Assembly: GCA_037355855.1 (NCBI GenBank)
Contig: CM074758.1
Coordinates: 2,825,001-2,889,000 of the forward strand
Length of the DNA: 64,000 nucleotides
Direction: 5' to 3'
DNA from: Pseudo-nitzschia pungens
Taxonomy: Eukaryota > Bacillariophyta > Bacillariophyceae > Bacillariales > Bacillariaceae
Shown piece after piece: positions 42,531-52,502 of this stretch (position 1 is the first letter of the stretch; each line of letters opens with the position of its first letter). The notes under the pieces were generated by a model. That model was given only the letters and a program-made list of their open reading frames with translations. It had not been told where the DNA came from and searched no databases. A program made the position numbers and the translations under genes.

Positions 42531-45500
42531 ATGTCACCGGTCACACCGAAGCGTTCCTCTAAGGGTACAACAACGACAAAGCAAATTCACCGCTCATTGT
42601 CTAGCAACCAATCACCCCCTGCCAACTCCATCGGGTGGAATGCGGCCAGATCACTGTTTGTGGAAACTGGTGACTTGTCGCCCCAAACGGCTGGCATGTT
42701 TCTCTCCCTAGCTGTCGATTCGGAGAAAACCAATAGTCGACAAGACAATCACAACAAATCGCCAGGCCAGTTGCTGCTTGAAGAACGTTTCAGAGTTGTT
42801 GACAAACTTTCGGTCGACCAACAGGAGAAACAGAATTTGAAGAACAAGCTTTCTGCATCCTACATCAAGGCAAAGAATAAATCTAATCACATTGCACACA
42901 TGTTGCCATCGAGTCATGGTTTATTGTTGCCTCGAAAAAGGTCATCCTTGTTCCAGTCAATCACCTCACCACAGACAACTTACCAAATCAATGAAGTTCA
43001 ACATTCCGGCAGTACATCTATCAACTCCGAAGCCAGAAAGAAACCTCCGCTAATTGCTACTAGAACGAACGAAACGACAACTGTACCAATCGAAACGAGC
43101 AATCAGTGTAAAGAATCAAACAACTCCACTACTACTGACAGCAACCCGTCCAAAGAAACATCAGTTATCAGTATTTCCGCAACGTGTCCAACCACAGGAT
43201 CATCTGCAACCGGAAGGGACACGTTGAAACAGAAGATAGTACCTAAATCCGCCAAAAGAAAGAATTTCAACTGGAAAACAGCGAACGCCACGAGATTCGA
43301 TTCCAAGTTAGAGGCCGTTGCTTACATGAACACAAAGTATCCAACCCTATGTCAACGGTCCTCTAAGAAGAACAGAAAGTACTTACCACCTGGGACTACT
43401 TATGAGTACCAATGTTACATTACCTCTAAGACCAGAGGCAAATGTCGTGCTCATGTGGAGGACAGACGTGGTGAAAGGTTTGCGCTGAAGGTTAACGTCG
43501 ACAGAACATGCGAATGTAGTGCTTACACTAGAAAAGACCGTGGTCTGTCGGCATCGGACAAGATAGTTCTGAACAACATCATGACCGACAAACCCAAGCT
43601 ACAACCGTCCGTTCTTGCTGGTGAAACATTGAAACAACTAGTAGCGGAAGAAAGTCATTCAGTTTCATCACCCGAGCTCCGTCTCCGAACCAGAGAAAAA
43701 TTAATCGGAAGCATTAAACGGCAACACTGCAAAGAAAGAACAGAAGGTACAAAAACAATCCATATAACAGACCTGTCAGATGTTGTGGAAACAAAAAGAA
43801 AGTACAAATTCAGCATACCACCAAATGCAAACGCGAACGTTAACTCGTACAAGGACTTGAAAAAATGGGGCTCCGTTCTATTTGAAAAAGGGTACCTGCA
43901 AGTTATACCAACTGAGGGTGTAACATCAGCACATTCCGAAGCATATAATATGATGACTGTACTGGATGACGGCAGTCCACCTAACCAAGAACAAGCTAGC
44001 AATTCCGAGAATAACCTATTGAAACATATTGAGAAACTCCAGGGTCAGAAACTAAAAGGAGACAATCAAGTCTGGGACAAAATCATTTGTTTCTCGTCAC
44101 TTACCTTGCTTGGTAACATCCTGGCTTGCAAGAACCTCGGATACAGGGTGACAGCGTCTGTCGATGGATTTCACGGATCAATTTCAAACGACTGGTGTGT
44201 CCTTACTTTTGGTGTATTTTCGGTTGACGATAAAGGAACAAGGTCTTACCGCCCACTGATTTTCATTCTGTGCCCATCGGAGAAAGAAATATACTTTTCG
44301 GCGGGTCTGTACATGCTTCTACGATACCTCAATTCACTGTTCAAGGTGAAAGATATAGATTTCAAAGGAATGATTGTCTCTGATCGGACAGAGGTCTTCG
44401 TAACACCATGTCTAATCGCTTTTCCATTCACCATCGCAGCGCAGTGCTTCCCACATATAGAGCGAAAATTCTTGATCGGGAAAGGTAACGGAGACTACAG
44501 CAAGCACTGTAAGGATAGAAAATGGTTTGAACGTGTAGCAGCAACCGATGTTCGAAATCTCTATCGATGCTTGTCCCAAGCGATGTTCTTGTCTTACGCT
44601 GAACTTGTGAAACAAGCGTGGTTAGAGGCAGGAGAAACGGAATTGGTTAGGGTATTTTTCAAATCTTATGTGGACCATCCAAACTTCAACATTTGGTACG
44701 TTGGAGCATCAGGAATACCCGGGTGCGTACCTCAAAATCAAGCCAATGAGAGAGCAACACTTGAACTGAAAGGATCATCAAAGTTCGATGGTCTCTGCGT
44801 CGTTGGAAAAAACATGGGTACCATGTTATGTGATGAGTTACCTAAAGCAATATATATGATGTCACTTACACGCAGTGTTGTCTCAAGACAGTACGCTTTG
44901 GACAACAAAGATAGGGTATTCAACAAGAAGTCCAAAAGCTTCAAGAGATTTGCGGAGTTCTGTAGAAAGGTGGATCCAGTAATTGATGTTCGGTATTCAG
45001 AAAAACAATCAGCTTGGTTTGTAAATACAGAAGACTATTTGGGTCAATGCGTGTCTGTAGAAAGGATTCGGCAGTATCAGTGTACACTAAATGGCAAGGA
45101 CAACTTGCCAAACGATTGCACAAAAAGGTATCAGTACATTGAACTAGTACACAGTCTGTGCAAGGTTAAACGTAGGGAAGGAGACAAGAATAGCACTGTA
45201 TACGAAGGATCATGCGTCACTTACCTCGAGAAACTATATTGTGCCCATGCTGCATATATCCAATATAGAAAGAGCGATGAAATGAAGTTCATGAAGACTG
45301 TTGTCCCCAATAATAGGCCGAGGCGCTCAAAAATCTCTCGTTCGACAAATCACAGTGACGAAGCCATTGAGATTCTGTTGTTGGTGTCGAAGAACATCCA
45401 CAATGCCAGCTCGAAGCTCATTCGGTCGGAAGGAAGTGCCGATTTAGTCAGGATGCTGTCCCAAGCGGAATCAATTACCGACATTGTATATGATTTCAAG

Positions 45501-45701
45501 CAACGCAGGAAGACACGTCATGTTGTAGAGAGAGACATGCCAGTGATGAAGATGGCTTTAACACATTCAACGGACATATTAAATACTGCTGAAAGGCTGA
45601 GTTCGGACAGTACCTTGCTACAGAACCAAAAGTTTATCAGGCAGGGAAAAGAAAGTATCCGTCAATATTCATTCTGTGTACAATCATTGTGCAAAAAGTA
45701 A
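42531..45701 (+). CDS. MULE-type (Mutator-like) transposase
   Basis: 1056 residues from the ATG at 42531 (MSPVTPKRSSKG); an earlier in-frame ATG at 42378 would add 51. The N-terminus is basic and disordered, then a Cys-containing DNA-binding-like region (YQCYITSKTRGKCRAHV...CECSAY) recalls WRKY-GCM1/FAR1 fingers. The catalytic core has the MULE order. A first Asp lies in VTASVDGFHGS and a second in MIVSDRTEVFVTP. The C-x2-H is in AAQCFPHIERKF and the Glu is in NQANERATLELKG. A SWIM-like C-x6-C-x-H follows near residue 900 (CVTYLEKLYCAHA). The frame is intact over 3 kb. No long terminal inverted repeats were found by eye. It could be an active element or a domesticated transposase. Confidence 0.75.
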   Translation: MSPVTPKRSSKGTTTTKQIHRSLSSNQSPPANSIGWNAARSLFVETGDLSPQTAGMFLSLAVDSEKTNSRQDNHNKSPGQLLLEERFRVVDKLSVDQQEKQNLKNKLSASYIKAKNKSNHIAHMLPSSHGLLLPRKRSSLFQSITSPQTTYQINEVQHSGSTSINSEARKKPPLIATRTNETTTVPIETSNQCKESNNSTTTDSNPSKETSVISISATCPTTGSSATGRDTLKQKIVPKSAKRKNFNWKTANATRFDSKLEAVAYMNTKYPTLCQRSSKKNRKYLPPGTTYEYQCYITSKTRGKCRAHVEDRRGERFALKVNVDRTCECSAYTRKDRGLSASDKIVLNNIMTDKPKLQPSVLAGETLKQLVAEESHSVSSPELRLRTREKLIGSIKRQHCKERTEGTKTIHITDLSDVVETKRKYKFSIPPNANANVNSYKDLKKWGSVLFEKGYLQVIPTEGVTSAHSEAYNMMTVLDDGSPPNQEQASNSENNLLKHIEKLQGQKLKGDNQVWDKIICFSSLTLLGNILACKNLGYRVTASVDGFHGSISNDWCVLTFGVFSVDDKGTRSYRPLIFILCPSEKEIYFSAGLYMLLRYLNSLFKVKDIDFKGMIVSDRTEVFVTPCLIAFPFTIAAQCFPHIERKFLIGKGNGDYSKHCKDRKWFERVAATDVRNLYRCLSQAMFLSYAELVKQAWLEAGETELVRVFFKSYVDHPNFNIWYVGASGIPGCVPQNQANERATLELKGSSKFDGLCVVGKNMGTMLCDELPKAIYMMSLTRSVVSRQYALDNKDRVFNKKSKSFKRFAEFCRKVDPVIDVRYSEKQSAWFVNTEDYLGQCVSVERIRQYQCTLNGKDNLPNDCTKRYQYIELVHSLCKVKRREGDKNSTVYEGSCVTYLEKLYCAHAAYIQYRKSDEMKFMKTVVPNNRPRRSKISRSTNHSDEAIEILLLVSKNIHNASSKLIRSEGSADLVRMLSQAESITDIVYDFKQRRKTRHVVERDMPVMKMALTHSTDILNTAERLSSDSTLLQNQKFIRQGKESIRQYSFCVQSLCKK

Positions 45702-45954
45702 TACGTAAACAATACTCAGAAATAATGCACCCAACAATCAGTAATGTTTAACATACATAAGCGCATAAACAATTTCACTAAGTACTTACTCTAACACGCT
45801 ATAATAATTAAGTTTCATATATTCTAAATAGATTGATCCATGACAGGATTCATGTTGATCGAGAAATTGGAATACAGTCTGTACAATAAAAGAATAGGGT
45901 TAGATGAATTATCTATATAAATCTGTACATTAGTATTGACAAACAAACGATTAC

Positions 45955-48900
45955 TTACTCTCGAATTTCTTTGCATTTCCCTTCCTCAAGAATTCGAAAG
46001 ACCTGTGGAACAGGCGTTGTCAATTCCCACCGCTGCTTCGTATATTTCTTGTGAATTGGACTCCCAAACTGTAGGTTCACATCAAATAATGTTCCACCCT
46101 TCAAGAAAACATCATTTTTGCCAAGCTCGCGATGACCCATGGACTCACATCCAAGAACCTCCATAACATTCCTGAAATATATGGGGAAACCAAGCTCCTG
46201 TGACGTAATTTTCATCACAGGATCAAGTCTGGATTCAGGTATAGGCACTGCCGTTTTCTCGCTACCCATATCACCCAGTATTGGATTCAGGAAGTGCTCG
46301 TAAGATGCTGTTCCCTTGGCAGGCGGGATAAGCTGAAGCAAATGTAATCCGGAATCGGCTAATCCCAAGGCAATGATCAGGGAAATCCACTGTGAAAGAT
46401 AGAACCGGCCAAAATCAAAAGATTCATCAGCAGCCACATCTTGAATATCCTGGACCACACTTCCCATCTTGGTTGTGACAAGATGGAACGGGATGTCCTC
46501 GGCATACACCAAATCTGATTGCTTCAACGCATTCATCCAGCAAATAAGGTCGTAGCCAATGTACAATACCTTACACAACTTCCGGTTGATGGAATCCTTA
46601 TCAGAGTCGGCGGAGCAAAATACCTCCCACTTGGTGTTGGAGCTGCATTGGAACCTGGGCTCAATCCCTCCCTGCCAGCAACCCTTCCCCAACACATTAA
46701 CAATACCTGCCTCAAACGGGTACCATGGATGACATTCCCCACTTGAAAATTCGTTGCCAGAATCTCTGATACTGGACATGATTGCATGCACAATTGATCC
46801 GTTGTTGTAGAAAGAACAGAAGAAAGTCAGCTCCAAAATTTGATCAAAAGACAGCTGATCCCTGACAAGGAAGATAGAATCAATCATCATTGACATTGAC
46901 AGAATGCGGGAAGGACCAACAGGGAATGTCAGCACATGACCAAAGAAGCCAGAACCCTTCACTAGTTCTCGACGTTCCCAAGGAAGTGATGGATGCAAGA
47001 AAAAGTCGTCGGAAACCAATGGGTTACTGAGAAAACTCATCGGACGAACTGCAGACCCATTGTAGTGTTGGAAAACTTCGTTGTATCTTTCCTTCAGCGT
47101 TACCTTGTACTTCTTGATGTGTTCAACGATTCGACGAACTTGAGCCATGTATGGGAAGGCAGAGGAAGCTGCCCCTCTGAAATTACACAGAATTTGAAAC
47201 AGGTAGATGTATCCTTCACCATCGGTGAAGTACCAGTTGCCACAAACAGTCTGGGAATATGGATAGAGTTTGTCATTCAGTATATCCTTGTGCTTTTTGC
47301 CCTGACAGGGAAATGGATAGACACACTGAACCACCAGGGTGAGGCAATGAAACAGTGAGGACTCTGCTCCCATTGCATCTCGAAAAGGACGTCCGAACAT
47401 CCTGTCTCTCTGCCGATTACCTCCCATAGCTGGTCGCTTAGCAACCCGCTGGATTTCCTGACCAATATTCCACAAAAAATCCATAAGAGAAGCCACAGTC
47501 TGCTTGATAATTGGTGCATCGTCTCCTGCTTTCTGGAATGAATCAATATTGTACAGTTGACCAGTCTGACAGTGAATTCCAATTTCCAACACTCGATTGT
47601 CAATTGAGCGTCGGATATCATCTCCTTGCCTTGGCTTGCCACCATAGTAGAGTATGAACTTGAAAAGTTTGACAATATCGCCCCTGTACAAGGATTTAAA
47701 TCGATGGAAAATACTGGATCCCCTTCGGATGACATCCACCACGTTGGTCTCATCAATAGATTGGACGTCCTCAGAGAAAACTCTAATGTGTGCCCGGCTT
47801 GACTTGATGGTAGACGAATTGCTGCAGGTGATCGTTCTCCAATGATCATAGTCAACCAAGCGACACGCTGAGTAAAAATCTGGATTGGAATATTCCACCT
47901 GGTAAATTTTATCCTTGGCAGAGATAAAAAGGGAGGACTGTACTTGCTTGAGCTTCAAGTATGATGGGGCTGCCAGACACAGGCCTTCCCAGCGTGAATT
48001 GTTGACAGGAGAGAGAAGATCATCAAACGAAAAGTCCATAGCCTCATTCGAGTCTGGAGGCACAAATACATTTGGCTCCGGTGGAAGAGGGACCTCAGAT
48101 ATAACATCGGATGGTGATGGAATCTCGGGCAATTCAATACTTGGATGAACGGAAGTACTTTGTTCATCATCAGATGCCACCGGTGAGGAACCACTTGTTA
48201 GATCAGTAGATTGCGCTTTTCGCTTCTTGCCAGAGAGCAAAGTAGCCGTCAGTTTATCAACCTTTGACTTCAAAGAGGCTTGGGAGGTGAACTCCAACCA
48301 GAACTTGAATACCTTGTACCGAACAGTCTGCAAGCGAAATAAAGTGTTGGGGCGAGTGCTGTTGTAGATGACTGTCCTCTTTCTAGAAACATCGTCTTCC
48401 AAACCTTTGAAAGACCGAGAGATAATATGTGCCTTGGTATCTTCATCGAACGCAGACGATCGAATCTTCATAGCCAGGGGGAGAGTCGTCGGAGAATCAC
48501 CCAAGCACTCTTTCCGAATGAAGTCGGGGCGTAAACCCTCAATGTCATCGAGGGTTTGGAAAACAAAACAGATATCAGCCAATAGGGAAATGTACATGGA
48601 TCGGTCGGTCAACTCAGTGCAACTGTCCATGAGAAACTGCATCGAAACCTTTTCCTTATCCATCTTTTTGTAGTCAGGAACCTGGGGAAGATCTGTCTTG
48701 AATATAATGTCGAACAAGGTGTATCCCAACTGTATGTGCTGAATGGATAACCACATCCTTTTTCGTAGACTGGGCATAAGATGATAACCAACTAGTGCTC
48801 CACCTCGCATGGTAAAGTGACCCGTGTTGGAAGCGACCTGTTTGAAATCTTCACTGCCATCAACACCATCGATTACAAATTCTCTTGGGGTTGAGACGGA

Positions 48901-49527
48901 GCGACGACCAAATGCAGATAGAGTACCAGCTTCTGACTTTTCCAGATAGTGGTAAAGCATAACCACCGAGCCCTCTAGGGATCCCACCAACGAATGGCCA
49001 TCAATCATATCTTCTCTGTCTGGTGAAACATAGTGGATGTTGAATTCACCTTTGCCGGTTGCTCCACGCACCTTCCAGGTTCGAACACGATGAAGAAACT
49101 CAATCAGAGACGCACAACCCGATCCCTTTTGCAATACTATTGCACAGTTGAGAGCGTCTTGGAAGAAGTGGACCTTTCGTTTAGAAGGGGCGGCCCAACT
49201 TTGAACCATACCGAAGAATCCAAGAGAAGGAAAAATGGAGAGCATCATTTGTTGCGCTTTCAATAATGCGATTTGCATTGAATCTTCATCGAGAGTCTCG
49301 GGGTAGCACATGATCTTCATCATAGCTTGGTACTCCTCCGAGGTCGGCGACACCTGAGGAAAGTACTTGGAGAGGGTAAGTCGCAGATCACAATCACGAA
49401 AAATTGTTGGTTGGGTGTTCGTGTTCGGAGTGGAGGGGGCAAGACGTTCCTGAATAGTATCGAGGACTATCGATGGGTGAACCAGTTTAGCACGGCCGAC
49501 CGGTGAGTATTTCGTGGCTGAAGACAT
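45955..49527 (-). CDS. Large protein of unknown family
   Basis: Not recognised. A single uninterrupted frame of 1190 residues starts at ATG 49527 (MSSATKYSPVGRAKLVHPS). The frame stays open another 1.1 kb upstream, but only because that DNA is a stop-free 22-bp satellite, so I exclude it. The protein looks globular throughout, with conserved-looking hydrophobic and aromatic segments (SIFPSLGFFGMVQSWAAP, WYFTDGEGYIYLFQIL, SGFFGHVLTFPVGPS). One low-complexity Ser/Pro/Glu stretch near residue 560-620 may be a hinge. Cys and His residues are scattered without a clear zinc motif; no signal peptide or clear membrane segment is seen. It converges with the transposase 253 bp away. Its length without introns and its repeat context suggest a mobile-element protein, but this is inference. 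Confidence 0.65.
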   Translation of the reverse strand: MSSATKYSPVGRAKLVHPSIVLDTIQERLAPSTPNTNTQPTIFRDCDLRLTLSKYFPQVSPTSEEYQAMMKIMCYPETLDEDSMQIALLKAQQMMLSIFPSLGFFGMVQSWAAPSKRKVHFFQDALNCAIVLQKGSGCASLIEFLHRVRTWKVRGATGKGEFNIHYVSPDREDMIDGHSLVGSLEGSVVMLYHYLEKSEAGTLSAFGRRSVSTPREFVIDGVDGSEDFKQVASNTGHFTMRGGALVGYHLMPSLRKRMWLSIQHIQLGYTLFDIIFKTDLPQVPDYKKMDKEKVSMQFLMDSCTELTDRSMYISLLADICFVFQTLDDIEGLRPDFIRKECLGDSPTTLPLAMKIRSSAFDEDTKAHIISRSFKGLEDDVSRKRTVIYNSTRPNTLFRLQTVRYKVFKFWLEFTSQASLKSKVDKLTATLLSGKKRKAQSTDLTSGSSPVASDDEQSTSVHPSIELPEIPSPSDVISEVPLPPEPNVFVPPDSNEAMDFSFDDLLSPVNNSRWEGLCLAAPSYLKLKQVQSSLFISAKDKIYQVEYSNPDFYSACRLVDYDHWRTITCSNSSTIKSSRAHIRVFSEDVQSIDETNVVDVIRRGSSIFHRFKSLYRGDIVKLFKFILYYGGKPRQGDDIRRSIDNRVLEIGIHCQTGQLYNIDSFQKAGDDAPIIKQTVASLMDFLWNIGQEIQRVAKRPAMGGNRQRDRMFGRPFRDAMGAESSLFHCLTLVVQCVYPFPCQGKKHKDILNDKLYPYSQTVCGNWYFTDGEGYIYLFQILCNFRGAASSAFPYMAQVRRIVEHIKKYKVTLKERYNEVFQHYNGSAVRPMSFLSNPLVSDDFFLHPSLPWERRELVKGSGFFGHVLTFPVGPSRILSMSMMIDSIFLVRDQLSFDQILELTFFCSFYNNGSIVHAIMSSIRDSGNEFSSGECHPWYPFEAGIVNVLGKGCWQGGIEPRFQCSSNTKWEVFCSADSDKDSINRKLCKVLYIGYDLICWMNALKQSDLVYAEDIPFHLVTTKMGSVVQDIQDVAADESFDFGRFYLSQWISLIIALGLADSGLHLLQLIPPAKGTASYEHFLNPILGDMGSEKTAVPIPESRLDPVMKITSQELGFPIYFRNVMEVLGCESMGHRELGKNDVFLKGGTLFDVNLQFGSPIHKKYTKQRWELTTPVPQVFRILEEGKCKEIRE

Positions 49528-49552
49528 GATAGGCGATGTTGCTTGAGAAGGC

Positions 49553-50403
49553 GACGGAGGTCCGAGATAGAGGTGCGAAGAAAGATCGTCGGAGGTGCGA
49601 AGAATGATCGACCTCGACGGAGGTGCGAAGAATGATCGACGAGGGTGCGAGATAGAGGTGCGAAGAACGATCGTCGGAGGTCCGAGATAAAGGTGCGAAG
49701 AACGATCGACGGAGGTGCGAGATAGAGGTGCGAAGAACGGAAGTGCGAGATAGAGGTGCGAAGAACGATCGACGGAGGTACAAAGAATGATCGTCGGAGG
49801 TGCGAAGAACGATCGTCGGAGGTGCGAAGAATGATCGACGGAGGTCCGAGATAGAGGTGCGAAGAACGATCGACGGAGGTACAAAGAATGATCGTCGGAG
49901 GTGCGAAGAATGATCGTCGGAGGTGCGAAGAATGATCGACGGAGGTCCGAGATAGAGGTGCGAAGAACGATCGACGGAGGTACAAAGAATGATCGACGGA
50001 GGTGCGAAGAATGATCGACGGAGGTCCGAGATAGAGGTGCGAAGAACGATCGACGGAGGTACAAAGAATGATCGACGGAGGTGCGAAGAATGATCGATGG
50101 AGGTGCGAAGAATGATCGACGGAGGTGCGAAGAATGATCGACGGAGGTGCGAAGAATGATCGATGGAGGTGCGAAGAATGATCGACGGAGGTGCGAAGAA
50201 TGATCGATGGAGGTGCGAAGAATGATCGACGGAGGTGCAAAGAATGATCGACGGAGGTGCGAAGAATGATCGACGGAGGTGCAAAGAATGATCGACGGAG
50301 GTGCGAAGAATGATCGACGGAGGTGCGAAGAATGATCGACGGAGGTCCGAGATAGAGGTGCGAAGAAAGATCGTCGGAGGTGCGAGATAGAGGTGCGAAG
50401 AAT
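49553..50403. repeat. 22-bp tandem satellite
   Basis: About 38 units, with core GGTGCGAAGAATGATCGAC in a 22-bp period (exact spacing at 50101, 50123 and 50145). A variant unit contains GTCCGAGATAGAGGTGC. Copies are nearly identical. The array lies directly upstream of the 1190-residue gene. It has no stop codon in any minus-strand frame, so all three frames read the same 22-residue peptide repeat (…HLRRSFFAPPS…). Confidence 0.92.
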
Positions 50404-50689
50404 ATTCGTGAGAGGAGTGAGTGTTGAAAAGAGAGGGCAGAGCAATAAATAAGGTTTGTTAGTTACAGTTGATAGAGGTGCAGGGCACTTACAGTGTGGT
50501 TGGTATTCAGTCAGTTGCAGCAGTCTCAAGAAAAGGTCCAAAGAAAAGAGATGGATGTAATATATAGCTGGAAACAAGGGGGCAATAAGGTTGAAATCAG
50601 GAACCTTGAAGCGATCAATTAGAATCGTGGGAAGTTGCTTGCTTGAAAATAGGGGCTTTTGTGGATATATATAGGAACAAGGGATGTAC
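50404..50689. other. Spacer between repeat fields
   Basis: Non-coding sequence with a single GATAGAGGTGC word near 50471. The transcription start of the 1190-residue gene may lie here or within the satellite; nothing decisive is visible. Confidence 0.4.
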
Positions 50690-51680
50690 AATCAGGGGCA
50701 CACTTAAAAGGCTCGGGAGGGAACTTGAAGTTCAAACTCGCGAGTACTTATAAGTGGGAACAGTATCCGGAGGCAATTGGCTTGAAAACAGGAACCTTGA
50801 GGGAGACACTTAGGGACCAGGGAAGGTGCTTGCTGGAAAATAGGTACTTAGGGAACTGGGAAGTTGCGAACACTTAGGGACCTGGGAAGTTGCTTGGTTG
50901 AAAACAGGGGCTATAGTAGAAACACCTGAGGACCAGGGGGAGGCTTGTGTGTTGAAAACAGTGTCAAACTTGAAGTTCAACTTGGGGGTGCTATATAGCA
51001 GGTACACTTAGGGGGCAGGGAACTAGCGAACACTTAGGAACCAGGGGAGTTGCTGGCTTGAAAACAGGGGCTTTAGTAGAAACACCTGAGGACCAGGGGG
51101 AGGCTTGTGTCTTGGGAAATAGTGTCGAAGTTGAAGTTCAACTTGGGATTGCGTACTAGCGAGAACACTTAGGGATCAGGGAACTTTCGAACACTTAAGG
51201 ACCGGGAAAGCTGCTTGCTTGAAAACAGGGGCTGTAGTAGAAACTCTTGGGGACCGAGGGATCCTGTTGCTTGAAAACAGTGTCGAACTTGAAGTTCAAC
51301 TTGGCGGTGATATATAGCAAATTCACTTAGGGAGAGGAGAAGTCATGAACACTTAGGGACCTGGGAAGCTGCTTGTTGGAAAACAGGTACTTAGGGAGTA
51401 GGGAACACGCGAGTACTTAAGGACCAGGAGTGTTGCTTGCTTGAAAACAGGGGCTATAGTAGAAACTACTGGGGACTGAAGGATCCCGATGGTTGAAAAC
51501 AGTGTAGAACTTGAAGTTCAACCTGGGGGTGATATGTAGCAAATACACTTAGGGATCAGGAAGCTGTCGAACACTTAGGGACCAGGGAAGCTGGGTGCTG
51601 GAAAACAGGTACTTAGGGAGCAGGGAACTCGCGAACACTTAAGGACCGGGGAAGCTGCTTGCTTGAAAACAGGGGCTGTA
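50690..51680. repeat. Degenerate repeat field (CACTTAGGGA / TTGAAAACAGG / TTGAAGTTCAA)
   Basis: Shuffled copies of three words recur: CACTTAGGGACCAGGGAAG, GCTTGCTTGAAAACAGGGGC and AACTTGAAGTTCAACTTGGG. TTGAAGTTCAA is found near 50727, 50969, 51131, 51288 and 51511, so the spacing is irregular (about 157-240 bp). No coding potential. Confidence 0.8.
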
Positions 51681-51717
51681 ATTTATGTAGAACAAAAAAT
51701 AGAATAAAAAAGAGAGG

Positions 51718-52502
51718 TGAGGTGCGTGTCGATTTTCGATAGAGGTGCTGGTCGGTTGACGATAGAGGTGAAGATTTTCGATAGAGGTGCTGGTCGGTTG
51801 ACGATAGAGGTGCAGATCGTTCCTTTGTGGCGCAAGAGAGGTACACTATCTAATAGGAGGGAGTCTTACAGTCTGTTGTGGCAGTGTTAAGAGAGCCGGA
51901 ACGTTCCTTTCTTCAGGCGATAGAGGTGCCGGTCGGTTTGCGATAGAGGTGCTGATCGTTCCTTACGGTCGAGATAGAGGTGGAAATGTCTCCTGTAGAA
52001 CTGTGTAAAGAATAACAGTACTATTATGACAATCTGCGGGTGAATGGAACTGCTTACTATAATTCTTTACATACGATTTACGTAGAAAAGGGGGAACAGA
52101 CAGACAGTGATTTGAGCCAATGAAAAAATTCTGTTTTTTTTTCTGTACAACTTGTACTGGAATATACGTAAAAAAAGAAATCGATCGATCGACTCGAGGG
52201 TTGCTGCGATCGATCTCGATCGGTCGACGATAGAGGTGCTCGATCGGTCGACGATAGAGGTGCTCGATCGGTCGACGATAGAGGTGCATTGACACGATGG
52301 AGGTGCAGAACGTTCCTATGTTGACGCGACAGAGGTGCTATGATTAATAAAAAGAGACTTACAGCAGTGTTAAGAGGGGAGCACTGTTTCGCAGCAGTGT
52401 TAAGCGGTGGAGGTGCAAGTGTTAAGAGTGGTGCGGCGGAGGTGCGAGTGTTGTGTTAAGAGTGGTGCGATCGAGGTGCAGAGGTCGTGCTGCTGGAGGT
52501 GC
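51718..52502. repeat. GATAGAGGTGC repeat field
   Basis: The word GATAGAGGTGC, often as GGTCGACGATAGAGGTGC, recurs about ten times, with looser GGAGGTGC copies up to 52502. It shares this word with the 22-bp satellite more than 1.3 kb away. Three 22-bp-spaced copies lie at 52225-52285. Confidence 0.8.

Noticed and set aside
49553..50403. CRISPR-like array
   Set aside because: Tandem units with no unique spacers, in a eukaryotic nuclear context.
49467..50691. Overlapping minus-strand frames through the 22-bp satellite, including the upstream extension of the 1190-residue protein
   Set aside because: Openness follows from a stop-free repeat whose length is not a multiple of three; no evidence of translation.
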